DNA of 64,000 nt from Pseudomonas sp. DTU12.3 (lineage in GTDB: Bacteria > Pseudomonadota > Gammaproteobacteria > Pseudomonadales > Pseudomonadaceae). Positions within the stretch are counted from its first letter, which is position 1; every line of letters starts with the position of its first letter. Under the pieces are notes generated by a model. It was not told the DNA's origin, did no database searches, and saw nothing but the letters and a program-made list of their open reading frames with translations. The translations under genes were made by a program, and so were the position numbers. This document shows positions 1 through 9,294 of the stretch, piece after piece. The DNA lies in the NCBI RefSeq assembly GCF_004124275.1, contig NZ_CP027218.1, positions 3,289,501 through 3,353,500 on the forward strand, read 5' to 3'.

Positions 1-1
1 C

Positions 2-889
2 AAGCCGCTGGATATCCACGCGGTGAAGAGCAAGGTCAACGTCTTTGTCGATCTGTTCCGTCAGAGCAAGGCCATGAAGCAACAGGTCGAAGCACTGGAG
101 CAGGCCCGACGCGAGCAGGAAGCGCTGCTGCAACAATTGCAGAGCACCCAGCTGGAGCTGGAGCAAGCGGTGCGTATGCGCGACGACTTCATGTCAATCG
201 TCGCCCACGAAGTGCGCACGCCGCTCAACGGCCTGATACTCGAAACCCAATTGCGCAAGATGCACCTGGCGCGGGATAACGCCGCCGCGTTCACCCTCGA
301 CAAGATGCACGCCATGGTCGATCGCGATGAGCGTCAGATCAAAAGCCTGATCCGTCTGATCGAAGACATGCTCGACGTGTCCCGCATTCGCACCGGCAAG
401 CTGTCGATCCGGCCGAGCCGCTTCGATCTGGTGCAACTGGTCAGCCATCTGCTGCAGAACTTTGCGCAACAGATCGAGGCGGCGGAAACCGAAGTTTCCT
501 TTACCGCGACAGAGCCCGTGGAAGGTCATTGGGACGAATTCCGTATCGAACAAGTGATCTCCAACTTGCTGACCAATGCCTTGCGCTATGGCGGCCGGAG
601 CCCGATCCAGGTACGGGTTTATCGCGAAGGCAACGAGGCGCGGGTCGAGGTGCAGGATCGTGGTATCGGCATCAGCGCCGAGAACCAGAAACGTATTTTC
701 CAACAGTTCGAACGGGTTTCCGCCAAGACGGTAGTCGCCGGCCTCGGGCTGGGTCTGTTCATTTCCGAGCAGATCGTCGCCGCCCATGGCGGCTCCATCG
801 TCGTCGAGAGTGAAATCAACGAAGGCGCCCTGTTTCGCGTTTGTCTGCCGATCCAGGAAAACGGCAAATCCGACGCAACCTCTGAGTGA
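2..889 (+). CDS. Sensor histidine kinase (hybrid, receiver at N-terminus), 3' part
   Basis: Partial gene entering from the left edge. The first visible residues, KPLDIHAVKSKVNVFVDLF, look like the end of a receiver domain (the conserved KP and last helix), so the whole protein is probably a receiver-histidine kinase hybrid. A coiled coil rich in Q, E and L follows, then a HisKA domain with H-box IVAHEVRTPLNG (phospho-accepting His at about nt 206-208). The HATPase_c domain has an N-box (SNLLTNALRYGG), the G1 motif DRGIGIS and the glycine-rich GLGLGLF. It would autophosphorylate and pass phosphate to a receiver, most simply the regulator encoded 44 bp downstream on the same strand. The input signal is not visible. 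The GTG at nt 23 is in frame but lies inside the receiver and is unlikely to be the true start. Confidence 0.9.
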   Translation, partial: KPLDIHAVKSKVNVFVDLFRQSKAMKQQVEALEQARREQEALLQQLQSTQLELEQAVRMRDDFMSIVAHEVRTPLNGLILETQLRKMHLARDNAAAFTLDKMHAMVDRDERQIKSLIRLIEDMLDVSRIRTGKLSIRPSRFDLVQLVSHLLQNFAQQIEAAETEVSFTATEPVEGHWDEFRIEQVISNLLTNALRYGGRSPIQVRVYREGNEARVEVQDRGIGISAENQKRIFQQFERVSAKTVVAGLGLGLFISEQIVAAHGGSIVVESEINEGALFRVCLPIQENGKSDATSE

Positions 890-933
890 CCGCACGGTCG
901 TATCAGCAGCTATTGACCGAACAAAGGCTTCCC

Positions 934-1311
934 ATGAGCGTAGATGCGCAAGATGTAGTACTCGTCGTCGAGGACGAACCGGTTATCTTGATGGTCCTGA
1001 GCGATTATTTGTCAGGGCAGGGCTATCGTGTGTTGCAGGCGGAAAGCGGCGAGCAGGCTTTCGAAATTCTGGCGAGCAAGCCGCATCTGGACGTGTTGAT
1101 CACCGACTTCCGCTTGCCTGGCGGCATCTCTGGCGTGCAGATCGCCGAACCTGCGGTGAAGTTGCGACCAGACCTCAAGGTGATTTTCATCAGCGGTTAT
1201 CCGCAGGAAATCCGCGAGACCGGCAGCCCGATCACCCTCAAGGCGCCGATCCTCGAAAAGCCCTTTGATCTGGACGTGTTGCAGGAAAAAATCCAGGAAC
1301 TGCTGGCCTGA
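934..1311 (+). CDS. Single-domain response regulator (CheY-like)
   Basis: About 125 residues forming one receiver domain with no output domain. The acidic pocket is VVEDEP, the phospho-acceptor Asp lies in LITDFRLPGG, and the conserved Lys is in LEKPF. ATG 934 is chosen because an AAAGG sequence lies just upstream; an in-frame GTG at 886 overlaps the upstream stop codon but would add a tail unlike a receiver. It lies 44 bp after the histidine kinase and is probably its partner or a phosphate sink. With no effector domain it must act through protein contacts or phosphorelay. The FISGYP and KAPILEKPF features resemble receivers found attached to or beside hybrid kinases of this type. Confidence 0.88.
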   Translation: MSVDAQDVVLVVEDEPVILMVLSDYLSGQGYRVLQAESGEQAFEILASKPHLDVLITDFRLPGGISGVQIAEPAVKLRPDLKVIFISGYPQEIRETGSPITLKAPILEKPFDLDVLQEKIQELLA

Positions 1312-1319
1312 CCCCAACC

Positions 1320-1404
1320 TGTAGGGGCTGCCGCAGGCTGCGATCTTTTGACTTTTTTTTTAAAAGACAAGATCAAAAGATCGCAGCCTGCGGCAGCTCC
1401 TACA
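1320..1404. repeat. REP palindrome between convergent genes
   Basis: Inverted repeat with a left arm starting GTAGGGGCTGCCGCAGGCTGC and a right arm GCAGCCTGCGGCAGCTCCTAC, separated by a T-rich then A-rich loop. It sits exactly between the convergent response regulator and the hybrid kinase. At least seven other copies of this family occur in the window. Confidence 0.9.
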
Positions 1405-1417
1405 GGGTTGTCTGGGG

Positions 1418-3088
1418 TTAGCTTTTGATCATTTCGCGGACCTTCGCAGTGAGAAGGTCGAAAGTGAAGGGCTTGGTGATCATCTGCATGCCTGGGTCGA
1501 GAAAGCCGCCGCGTACCGCCGCATGCTCGGCGTAACCGGTGATGAATAACACCTTCAGACCAGGCCGGTACTGGCGCCCGACTTCAGCCAATTGCCGGCC
1601 GTTCATGCCGGGCAGACCGACATCACTGATCAGCAGATCAATCCGTTGCGTCGAGTTGAGAATCGGCACCGCGCCGTCGGCATCACTGGCTTCGACAAAC
1701 GCATAGCCCAACTCACTGAGCACGCCGCTGACCAGCACGCGCACAGCAGGATCGTCTTCGACAATCAATACGGTTTCGCCATCCATTGCATACGGGGTTT
1801 GCCCGCTATCAGCGACCGGTTGCTCATCTTCTTCGCCGCGAAAACGCGGCAGATACAGTCTGACGGTGGTGCCCTGATCGATTTCGCTGTCGATCGACAC
1901 ATGCCCGCGCGACTGCTTGCTGAAACCGTAGATCATCGACAGGCCCAGCCCGGTGCCCTGGCCGATCGGCTTGGTGGTGAAAAATGGATCGAAGGCACGA
2001 TTGATCACACTTTGCGGCATGCCGCTGCCGTTGTCGGTGACGCTGAGCATCACGTAATCGCCCGGTTCGAGGTTGCTGTAGGCTTCGGTGAATTCGCTTT
2101 GCAGCACCTGATTGCTGGTTTCCACCACCAGTTTGCCACCCTCGGGCATGGCGTCGCGGGCGTTGATCACGAGGTTGAGCAGGGCGCTTTCCAATTGATT
2201 GGGATCGGCCTCGGCGACCCATAATTTATCGTTCAGGCGCATGTCCAGATGGATGCTTTCATTGAGACTGCGTTCCAGCAGTTCGCCCATCGACAGCACC
2301 AGGGTATTCATCTGCACGGCTTTGGAATCGAGCGACTGCCGGCGGGAAAAAGCCAGTAGTCGGTGGGTCAGGCTGGCAGCGCGGTTGGCTGAGGTGACGC
2401 CAAGGTCGATCAGGCTATCGAGGTCATCCGTGCGCCCACGAGCCAGACGCCGGCGCAACAATTCCAGGCTGCCGATAATCCCGGTCAGCATGTTGTTGAA
2501 GTCGTGTGCGATGCCGCCCGTGAGCTGGCCGACCGCTTCCATTTTCTGCGACTGACGCAATGCTTCTTCGTTATGGCGCAATTGCGCGGTGCGTTCTTCG
2601 ACTTGTTGCTCAAGGGTTTCCAGCGTCGATTGCAGACGTCGTTCGCTTTCGCTGAGGTCGATCAAACGGTCGCGGGCTTCGTATTGTCGTCGTCGCCCAC
2701 GCAAGGCAGCGGAGACCAGACTGACCAGTGTCGCCGGGTGAAACGGGCGTTCAAGAAAGGTCACGTTGCCGAGCAGATTGCTCAGTTGCGAGGAGGGACC
2801 TTGTTCCTGTCCGCCGTGATGGGTGAGCAGCACGATCGGCAGATCCGACCATGCCGGCTGCTGGTCCAGATGCATAAATAGTGCTTCGAGTTCCGGACCG
2901 CGCAAGGCTTCGGCAGCGATCAGCAACAAGCCTGCGCCGAGTTCCAGCTCGGTGCACAACCTGTCCAGCCCTGGCGTGACGAGGCCGCCATAACCGGCCT
3001 CGTTGAGAATCATCAGCGCAATCTGGCTGTCGCGACCCACGGGCGCCAGAATCAGCGCCCGTTCGGCCAGCGGCACCGAAACCGTCAC
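1418..3088 (-). CDS. Hybrid histidine kinase / response regulator
   Basis: 556 residues. Residues 1-130 form a receiver-like fold whose usual phospho-acceptor position reads GLLLIAAEAL with no Asp, so it appears degenerate. A coiled coil (about 140-180) leads to a HisKA domain with the H-box GGIAHDFNN (His195), then HATPase_c (NLVINARDAMP, TDNGSGMP, GTGLGLSM). A C-terminal receiver follows, with VEDDP, Asp near residue 489 in ISDVGLPGMNG and Lys in TKPF. The GTG start overlaps the stop of the upstream KaiC-like gene as GTGA, implying translational coupling. The kinase probably responds to, or is modulated by, the KaiC-like ATPase. The arrangement resembles the two-domain ATPase plus kinase logic of clock-like KaiC systems, but no KaiA or KaiB is present nearby. 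Confidence 0.9.
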   Translation of the reverse strand: MTVSVPLAERALILAPVGRDSQIALMILNEAGYGGLVTPGLDRLCTELELGAGLLLIAAEALRGPELEALFMHLDQQPAWSDLPIVLLTHHGGQEQGPSSQLSNLLGNVTFLERPFHPATLVSLVSAALRGRRRQYEARDRLIDLSESERRLQSTLETLEQQVEERTAQLRHNEEALRQSQKMEAVGQLTGGIAHDFNNMLTGIIGSLELLRRRLARGRTDDLDSLIDLGVTSANRAASLTHRLLAFSRRQSLDSKAVQMNTLVLSMGELLERSLNESIHLDMRLNDKLWVAEADPNQLESALLNLVINARDAMPEGGKLVVETSNQVLQSEFTEAYSNLEPGDYVMLSVTDNGSGMPQSVINRAFDPFFTTKPIGQGTGLGLSMIYGFSKQSRGHVSIDSEIDQGTTVRLYLPRFRGEEDEQPVADSGQTPYAMDGETVLIVEDDPAVRVLVSGVLSELGYAFVEASDADGAVPILNSTQRIDLLISDVGLPGMNGRQLAEVGRQYRPGLKVLFITGYAEHAAVRGGFLDPGMQMITKPFTFDLLTAKVREMIKS

Positions 3089-4587
3089 AAGGTTTTTTCC
3101 TGAAGCAACGGCTTGCTTGCGCCGAGGTAGGTCGGTACACCACGCAACACGCCTTGAAAGGCCTCCAATGGTTCACCGATGGTCATGCCTTGCGTCGAAA
3201 TGCGGTATTCGCGAATCGTCGATTCGTGGCTGCCGGTGCGTTTCTTGATGATGGAAATGGCCCGGCGAACCTTGCCCAGTGCTTCGAAATAACGCAACAG
3301 AATCACCGTGTCAGCCAGATAAGTAATGTCGACCGGCGCCTGCATGTCGCCAACCAGACCATGCTGGGCGACGGTCATGAAAGTCGCCGCGCCTTTGCGG
3401 TTAAGGTACAGCAGCAGTTCGTGCATGTGCAGTACGAGGGCGTTTTCTTCCGGCATCGCTGCCTGATAACCGTTGATGCTGTCGATCACCACGGTTTTGA
3501 TCTGGCCTTCATCGACGCAGCGGCGCACGCGATGCGAGAACTCGCCGGGCGAAAGCTCGGCGGCGTCGACCTGCTCGATCAGCAGATTGCCGGTGTCTTG
3601 CAGGGCCTTGAGGTCAATGCCGATGTTCTTCATGCGCTCGAACAGCAAGCCCAGTTCTTCATCGAAAATAAACAGTGCAGCCTTTTCGCCGCGTTGTACG
3701 GCGGCAGCGGCGAAGACCATCGAGATCAATGACTTGCCGGTACCAGCTGGGCCGAGAATCAGCGTGCTTGAACCGGTTTCGATGCCGCCGCCGAGCAGCG
3801 CATCCATTTCCGGGATGCCGCTGGTCAATTGCAGGCGCGCGTAGTCACCGCGATGTTCCGCCGCCACCAAACGTGGGAACACATGCACGCCGTCGCCCAT
3901 GATGGTGAAGTCATGGAAACCGCCGCGGTACTTCTGGCCACGGTATTTCACGACCCGCACACGCCGACGTTCGGCGCCGTAGTTGGGCGTCAGTTCTTCG
4001 AGGCGGATCACCCCGTGAGCGACGCTGTGTACGGTCTTGTCGAGTGATTCGGTGGTGAGGTCGTCGAGCAGCAGAACCGTGGCGTTGTAGCGTACGAAGT
4101 AATGCTTGATCGCCAGAATCTGCCGGCGATAGCGCAGCGAGCTTTGCGCCAGCAGGCGAATCTCCGACAGGCTGTCGAGGACCACGCGGGTCGGTTTGAC
4201 GCGTTCGACGGCCTCGAAAATCTGCTTGGTCGCTTCACCCAATTCCAGATCGGAAGAGTAGAGCAAGCTCTGCTGATGTTCGGCGTTGAGCAGGCTTTCC
4301 GGGGGCGTCAGCTCGAAAATCTCGATATTCTCGTCCAGCTCCCAACCATGCGATGCGGCGCCCTGGCGCAATTCACGCTCGGTTTCCGACAGCGTGATGT
4401 ACAGGGTGCGTTCGCCGGCAACGGAGCCGGCCCGGAGGAAGTGCAAGGCGACAGTGGTTTTGCCTGTTCCGGGTTCACCCTCAAGCAAAAACACATGCCC
4501 GCGAGACAAGCCACCGGCCAGGATGTCGTCAAGACCTATGATGCCGGTGGCCGCTTTCGCACTGATAAACTCGTTGGATGTAGACAA
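3085..4587 (-). CDS. KaiC-like RecA-superfamily ATPase (circadian-clock-type family)
   Basis: About 500 residues with two tandem KaiC/RecA-like domains. Walker A motifs are GEPGTGKT (residues 37-44) and GPAGTGKS (279-286); Walker B-like strands are RVVLDSL and KTVVIDS. Cyanobacterial KaiC has the same double-domain layout, and proteobacterial homologues are linked to signalling rather than proven clocks. The TTG at 4587 is preferred because GAGAGGG lies about 7 nt upstream and the protein then begins with the family-like MSTSNEFISAKAATGI; an ATG at 4602 is the alternative. The gene overlaps the downstream hybrid kinase by 4 nt. The likely role is an ATP-dependent regulator of that kinase. No kaiB or kaiA gene is visible. 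Confidence 0.9.
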   Translation of the reverse strand: MSTSNEFISAKAATGIIGLDDILAGGLSRGHVFLLEGEPGTGKTTVALHFLRAGSVAGERTLYITLSETERELRQGAASHGWELDENIEIFELTPPESLLNAEHQQSLLYSSDLELGEATKQIFEAVERVKPTRVVLDSLSEIRLLAQSSLRYRRQILAIKHYFVRYNATVLLLDDLTTESLDKTVHSVAHGVIRLEELTPNYGAERRRVRVVKYRGQKYRGGFHDFTIMGDGVHVFPRLVAAEHRGDYARLQLTSGIPEMDALLGGGIETGSSTLILGPAGTGKSLISMVFAAAAVQRGEKAALFIFDEELGLLFERMKNIGIDLKALQDTGNLLIEQVDAAELSPGEFSHRVRRCVDEGQIKTVVIDSINGYQAAMPEENALVLHMHELLLYLNRKGAATFMTVAQHGLVGDMQAPVDITYLADTVILLRYFEALGKVRRAISIIKKRTGSHESTIREYRISTQGMTIGEPLEAFQGVLRGVPTYLGASKPLLQEKTL

Positions 4588-4720
4588 AAAATGCCCTCTC
4601 ATGACTACGGGAATCGAGGTCGCTGACAAAATTAGCGCGGCCTGAATTACTTGACCCGTTGCCGTGATGGCAGTTCCGCACTTTCTTGCGGAATGTGTCG
4701 GGAGAACAGTTGCTTGTGGT

Positions 4721-5776
4721 TCAGAGGCCTTGCTGCAACGCCGGGTCATCCGGATTCAGCTGTTCGAGCTGCGCCAGCAGAATCTGCACGTTTTGCAGTT
4801 GGCCGCTTTCCTTCCAGTAATTGATCAGCAACACCCGCGCCTTGCGGTCGGCCGGATGGCGCTGGACGATGTCCTGCAATTGCTTCTGCGCCGCTTCCAG
4901 TTCTTCGGCGCTGTGCAGTGTCGTGGCGAGGTCGTAGCGGTAGTCCTTGTTGTCGGGCTCGAGTTCGACCGCTTTGGACAAACCGAGCAAGGCGTATTCG
5001 CGCTGATTATGGTGCAGCAGCCACAGCCCCAAGGCATGTTGCAGATATGCCGAGTCAGGCTGGGCCTTGAGTTGTTGCGCGAGCAATTGCCGGGCGGCAT
5101 CGCTCTGGCCCTGGCGGTCGAGCACATCAATCTGCATGACCAGCGCCGACAAGTTGCCCGGTTCGACACGCAAGGTGTTGTCCAGTGCTTCCTGCGCCTG
5201 CTTGAGTTCGGCGTTGTGTATGTAGAGGCGTGCCAGTTGCGCATAAGCGGCGGCGCTCGGCGGCTGATCCTTCAGCGCCTGTTCCCAGCCATCGATGGCC
5301 TGTTGCAACGGCGCAAAATACAAGCCGAGTTCATCTGGAGACAAGCCGAGCAGGGCGTTGATCGCGGCAAATCGCACGGTTTGGTCTTCATCATCGAGCA
5401 ACGGCCCGAGCAACAGGCTGCGTTGCCCACCCGGCACCAGTCCAACCAGGCTTCTGATCGCCGCCAGGCGTACTTCGGGCGCTTCGTTCTGCAGGTCTGC
5501 GTCAGCCAGTTTCAACGCCTGCGGGCTTGGGTAGTTCGGCAGTTCGGCATGCAACCAGACGCGGCGTTTTACCGATAGATCCGGTCGGCCCAATTGCTGA
5601 TACAACTGACGTGCGGCGCCCGGCTGGCCGGCACGGGCGGCGGCCAATGCTTCGCTATAGCCATGTTTGATCGCTTCGGGCACCACCGGTGCTGTGCTGC
5701 GCAGGGACAACCAGCCGACGAGGATGACGAGTACGAGGCCAAGGCCGATGAGCAGAAAGCGGCGGGACTGAGGCAT
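4721..5776 (-). CDS. Membrane-anchored TPR protein
   Basis: 351 residues. An N-terminal hydrophobic anchor (about residues 6-26, RFLLIGLGLVLVILVGWLSL) precedes a periplasmic or cytoplasmic repeat region. The first part (about 90-150) has HEAT-like helices (EVRLAAIRSLVGL, TVRFAAINALLGL). The second part (about 165-345) holds tetratricopeptide-like repeats such as AYAQLARLYIHNAELKQAQEAL and DYRYDLATTLHSAEELEAA. It probably scaffolds an envelope complex, but nothing identifies the partner. It is divergent from the FUSC-family efflux operon, with about 160 bp between starts, and lies upstream of the KaiC gene on the same strand with a 130-bp gap, so it is not obviously part of that operon. Confidence 0.8.
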   Translation of the reverse strand: MPQSRRFLLIGLGLVLVILVGWLSLRSTAPVVPEAIKHGYSEALAAARAGQPGAARQLYQQLGRPDLSVKRRVWLHAELPNYPSPQALKLADADLQNEAPEVRLAAIRSLVGLVPGGQRSLLLGPLLDDEDQTVRFAAINALLGLSPDELGLYFAPLQQAIDGWEQALKDQPPSAAAYAQLARLYIHNAELKQAQEALDNTLRVEPGNLSALVMQIDVLDRQGQSDAARQLLAQQLKAQPDSAYLQHALGLWLLHHNQREYALLGLSKAVELEPDNKDYRYDLATTLHSAEELEAAQKQLQDIVQRHPADRKARVLLINYWKESGQLQNVQILLAQLEQLNPDDPALQQGL

Positions 5777-5936
5777 GCAGGGTTCCGGAAGCGTGCGTAC
5801 TTGAGCAGAGCGGCAAGCTTCGGTCAGCTCGGGCCGCGAGTCAAACTCCGTGCATGCGAATCGCCCTACAAGTCGCGTCGACTCAGTTACCCGTCAGGCT
5901 ATCGATGCAGTGACTACGCTTGCAGGAGTCGCTTCG

Positions 5937-8084
5937 ATGAGTGTGCCCATGCAAGCCCTGCTCAATTACTTCAAGGCTGTGATCCATCCCGGTCAAGCCG
6001 TATTGCTGTTTGCCCTGCGCACCATCGCGGCGGGGCTACTGACGCTGTATCTGGCGTTTCTGTTCGACCTCGACCAGCCCAAGTGGTCGATCATGGCCGT
6101 GGTCATCGTCAGCCAGCCTTTGGCGGGAATGGCCTTGGCGCGCAGCTTTGGCCAGATCATCGGCACTACGCTCGGCGCCGCCGTGGCGGTATTGCTCATG
6201 GCAATCTTTCCGCAGGCGCCATTGCCCTTCATCACCACGTTGGCGTTATGGCTGGCAGTGTGTACGGCGGGTGGCACGTTGTTGCGTTACACCAGTTCGC
6301 AGGCGTTCGTCCTCAGCGGTTATACCGCGGTGGTGGTGGCATTGTTGGCGATCCCGGATCAGGACGGCACGTTTCTGCTGGCCGTCACCCGGGTCACCGA
6401 AACCTTGCTCGCCGTGGCCTGCGTCTGCGTGGTGAGCCTGCTCACGGCCCGGCCGGAAGCGGTCGCCAAAGGCTATTTCGCCAAGGTCGATCAGGTGATC
6501 AAACTGGTCGCCAGCCACGCGGCGGCGGTCATTCGCACCGAAGAAAGCGAAGCGGATTTCCAGCGCCGGCAAATGCAATTGCTCGGTGAAATCAGCGCAT
6601 TGGAGGGCTTGCGTCGGCATCTGTATTTCGACGCGCCGCGCCTGCGTAGCGCGAACAATCTGGTGCTGCTACTGGGTAATCAGTTGATGCTGCTGACCTC
6701 AAGATTGACAGCGCTGCGTCACCAACGGCAGTTGTTGACCGAGCGCTGGGAAGGGGATTTGCCACTGGATGTACAGCGTCTGCGCGCAGAGGAACTGGCA
6801 CTGCTCGACCAGTTGGCGCAGCACGGGCGCGCATTGCCGGTCGAAGCACGGCACCAGTTCGTCACGTTGCAGCAGCAATTCGAACAGCTGGCATACAAGT
6901 CCGAACAATTGACCGAAGACATGAGCGCAACCCTGCGCTCGCTGGCGTGGGCGCTGCGCTGGGAACAGGCGCGGCTTTTGCGGCAACTCGAGCAGATCCT
7001 CGAATTGAGCGAGGCGATCCAGGAGGGACGCGAGGCCAGTTGCATGTATCGCGGTCAGGCCAGCCCGTTGCATCTGGATTTCACCCTGGCCTCGATGAAC
7101 GCCATCCGGGCCTTTACCGCGCTGCTGGTGGCCGGGCTGATCTGGATCGAGACCGCATGGGACGGCGCTCGGGGCGGGATGATTCTGGTAGGGATTCTGT
7201 GTTCGCTGATGGCCACATTTCCGCGCCCGCTAATGGCCGCACAGAGTTATGCACGCGGGCTGGGGCTGGCGCTGCTGGTATCGGCGCTCTATCAGTTCGC
7301 GCTGGTACCGGCGGTCAGTGATTTCGAACCCCTGGCCTTGCTGCTCGCGCCGTTGTTGTATGTCATCGCTGTGGGGCTGGCGAGTCCTGCAACGGCGGGC
7401 ATCGGCATGGGGCTGGGGCTCTCGAGTTTCCTGATGATCGGCCCGCAGAACATCGGTACCGGGCAGAACACCGCGATTCAATGGTTTGAGTTTGCCGGTG
7501 CCTATGTCTGCGCAGCGATGCTTGCCTTGATTGTCTACGCGTGGATTTTCCCGTTTCGCCCGGTGTTGCGCATTCGCCGCTTATATAACGAGGCGCGCGA
7601 GCAGGTGTATCAGTTGAGCAAGGCCCCCGCCACGGATGAACAACAGTTTGCCTTCGAGAGCCGTATGACTGATCGGCTGACCAGCATGCTTGGGCTGTTG
7701 CCAGCAGTGAATGACCGGGCGATGCAGCAACTGTATGAAATCAGTCTGGCCTGCGTCGCATTGGGGGTGGCCACCCACCAATTGCGGCAACAGGCACAAA
7801 ACAATGCTTTGCTGACTGACGCCTTCAGCCAGCAGCTGTCCTCGGCATTGCGCAAGACCGGGAGGTTTGTCGCCGGGCGTGCGGACGTGCAACTGGCGCC
7901 GTTGCTGGGCACGCTGCACACCCTTGGCGAACAACTGGACGAGTTGCACGTGGCCAGTCATGAGCATTTATGGTCGGTGTTTCGCATGCGCGTGGCGTTG
8001 CTGATCGTCGAGGCGTTTCTTCAGCGTCATGGTGAACATTTGCAACGAAACGTCGAGGAAGGAGCACCGGCCCTTGCCCATTGA
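5937..8084 (+). CDS. FUSC-family inner-membrane transporter (AaeB-like)
   Basis: About 715 residues. Two hydrophobic blocks, each of several membrane segments (roughly residues 15-165 and 385-540), are separated by a long cytoplasmic helical region, the typical layout of fusaric-acid-resistance/AaeB exporters. The ATG at 5937 has AGGAG at 5924-5928. It is followed by an AaeX-like small protein and an AaeA-like membrane fusion protein, the same gene order as aaeXAB-type aromatic-acid efflux operons but with the large subunit first. It would export weak aromatic acids or toxic organic compounds. The substrate cannot be told from sequence and no regulator lies adjacent. Confidence 0.88.
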   Translation: MSVPMQALLNYFKAVIHPGQAVLLFALRTIAAGLLTLYLAFLFDLDQPKWSIMAVVIVSQPLAGMALARSFGQIIGTTLGAAVAVLLMAIFPQAPLPFITTLALWLAVCTAGGTLLRYTSSQAFVLSGYTAVVVALLAIPDQDGTFLLAVTRVTETLLAVACVCVVSLLTARPEAVAKGYFAKVDQVIKLVASHAAAVIRTEESEADFQRRQMQLLGEISALEGLRRHLYFDAPRLRSANNLVLLLGNQLMLLTSRLTALRHQRQLLTERWEGDLPLDVQRLRAEELALLDQLAQHGRALPVEARHQFVTLQQQFEQLAYKSEQLTEDMSATLRSLAWALRWEQARLLRQLEQILELSEAIQEGREASCMYRGQASPLHLDFTLASMNAIRAFTALLVAGLIWIETAWDGARGGMILVGILCSLMATFPRPLMAAQSYARGLGLALLVSALYQFALVPAVSDFEPLALLLAPLLYVIAVGLASPATAGIGMGLGLSSFLMIGPQNIGTGQNTAIQWFEFAGAYVCAAMLALIVYAWIFPFRPVLRIRRLYNEAREQVYQLSKAPATDEQQFAFESRMTDRLTSMLGLLPAVNDRAMQQLYEISLACVALGVATHQLRQQAQNNALLTDAFSQQLSSALRKTGRFVAGRADVQLAPLLGTLHTLGEQLDELHVASHEHLWSVFRMRVALLIVEAFLQRHGEHLQRNVEEGAPALAH

Positions 8085-8274
8085 TTTCGAGATTGGCGGC
8101 GTCTACTTGCCGCCCATTGCCCAGGCGTTGTTGCTGGCCATACCGATTTTCATGCTGCTTGACTGGTTCTTGCGGCGCATGGGCGTATTGCGGCGTGTCT
8201 GGCATGAAGCCCTGTTCGAAGGCGCCTTGTATGCCTGCGTCTGCGCCACGCTGATTCTGTTGATGGGAGCCTGA
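8074..8274 (+). CDS. DUF1656 / AaeX-like small membrane protein
   Basis: About 66 residues starting at TTG 8074, with AAGGAG at 8059-8064 and overlapping the end of the FUSC gene. It begins (M)PIDFEIGGVYLPP and has two hydrophobic segments (AQALLLAIPIFMLLDWF and ALYACVCATLILLMG). Length and sequence fit the DUF1656 family, which includes AaeX and always accompanies FUSC/MFP efflux pumps. An ATG at 8029 would add 15 residues inside the upstream gene and is less likely. The function of the family is unknown; it may assist assembly of the transporter. Confidence 0.85.
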   Translation: MPIDFEIGGVYLPPIAQALLLAIPIFMLLDWFLRRMGVLRRVWHEALFEGALYACVCATLILLMGA

Positions 8275-8278
8275 TGCC

Positions 8279-9223
8279 TTGAAAGTGTTAGTTGCGCGGT
8301 TAACGACAGTGGCAGTGGTGATTCTGGCCATCGTGCTTGGCTGGTTTGCCTGGGAGCATTACACCCGCGCACCGTGGACGCGGGATGCACGGGTGAGGGC
8401 GGACGTGGTGACGTTGTCGGCAGATGTCTCGGGGCGCATTGTCCGCCTGGCGGTGCAGGACAACCAGCATGTCGACAAGGGCCAGTTACTGATGGAGATC
8501 GATCCTGCGCGCTACACCCTGGCGGTGGATCATGCACGGCGTTCGGTGGAAGTGGCGAAGGCCACGCTGGGGCAGTCGCAAGCGGCGATCATTTCCAGTG
8601 AAGCGTTGCTCAAACAGCGCCAGAGTGAAGAACGCCGCAGGCGTACGCTGAAGCAAGGTTTCGCCATCTCGGGCGAGGAGTGGGAGAAGTCCAGCACTGA
8701 TGTGGCCGTGGCTCAGGCCGATCTGTTGCGTAATCAGGCCAATCTCGGCCTGGCTGAAGCCAATGTGCAGTTGGCAATTGCCGCGCAGACCCAGGCCGCG
8801 CTCGATCTGCAGCGCACTCGCGTCGAGTCACCGGTCAGCGGCTACATCACCAATCTGCTGACCCGCGAGGGTGATTACGCGGTGGCGGGCGGCGCGCTCC
8901 TGGCGCTAGTCGACAGCGACTCTTTCTACGTCAGCGGGTATTTCGAAGAAACCAAACTACCGCGGATCGAGGAGGGCGATCGGGTACGCATCCAGTTGAT
9001 GAGCGGTGAAACCTTCGGCGGCACTGTGCAGAGCATCGCCTTTGCCATCGCCGACCGGGAAAACGCCCCGGGCAGCCGATTGCTGGCCAACATCAACCCG
9101 AGTTATACCTGGGTGAAACTGGCGCAACGGGTGCCGGTGCGCATCGCCATCGACGCCGATTACGCGGGAAAAAATCGCCTGCGCGCCGGCACCACCGCGA
9201 CAGTCACTGTCCAACACCCCTGA
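8279..9223 (+). CDS. HlyD-family membrane fusion protein (AaeA-like)
   Basis: About 314 residues. An N-terminal membrane segment (about residues 8-25) is followed by the signature YTRAPWTRDARVRADVVTLSADVSGRI, a biotinyl-lipoyl-like half, an alpha-helical hairpin (about 80-160) and the second half-lipoyl and beta-barrel regions (RVESPVSGYITNLLTREGDYAV). It bridges the FUSC transporter to an outer-membrane channel. The TTG start lies 4 nt after the AaeX-like stop, with GGGAG upstream, so the three genes form one operon. No outer-membrane factor is encoded in the operon; it would have to use one encoded elsewhere. Confidence 0.87.
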   Translation: MKVLVARLTTVAVVILAIVLGWFAWEHYTRAPWTRDARVRADVVTLSADVSGRIVRLAVQDNQHVDKGQLLMEIDPARYTLAVDHARRSVEVAKATLGQSQAAIISSEALLKQRQSEERRRRTLKQGFAISGEEWEKSSTDVAVAQADLLRNQANLGLAEANVQLAIAAQTQAALDLQRTRVESPVSGYITNLLTREGDYAVAGGALLALVDSDSFYVSGYFEETKLPRIEEGDRVRIQLMSGETFGGTVQSIAFAIADRENAPGSRLLANINPSYTWVKLAQRVPVRIAIDADYAGKNRLRAGTTATVTVQHP

Positions 9224-9294
9224 CAACGCAACCCACTGACACACCTGACACACCCACGACAACGCAGCCCCTTGGCATACCTGACACCACCCCC

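Noticed and set aside
886..933. N-terminal extension of the response regulator from GTG 886
   Set aside because: The extra 16 residues are unlike a receiver start, whereas ATG 934 has a ribosome site and gives a standard CheY-like length.
4674..4693. Hairpin TTCCGCA / TGCGGAA after the TPR gene
   Set aside because: Short stem with no T-run on either strand, too weak to call a terminator.
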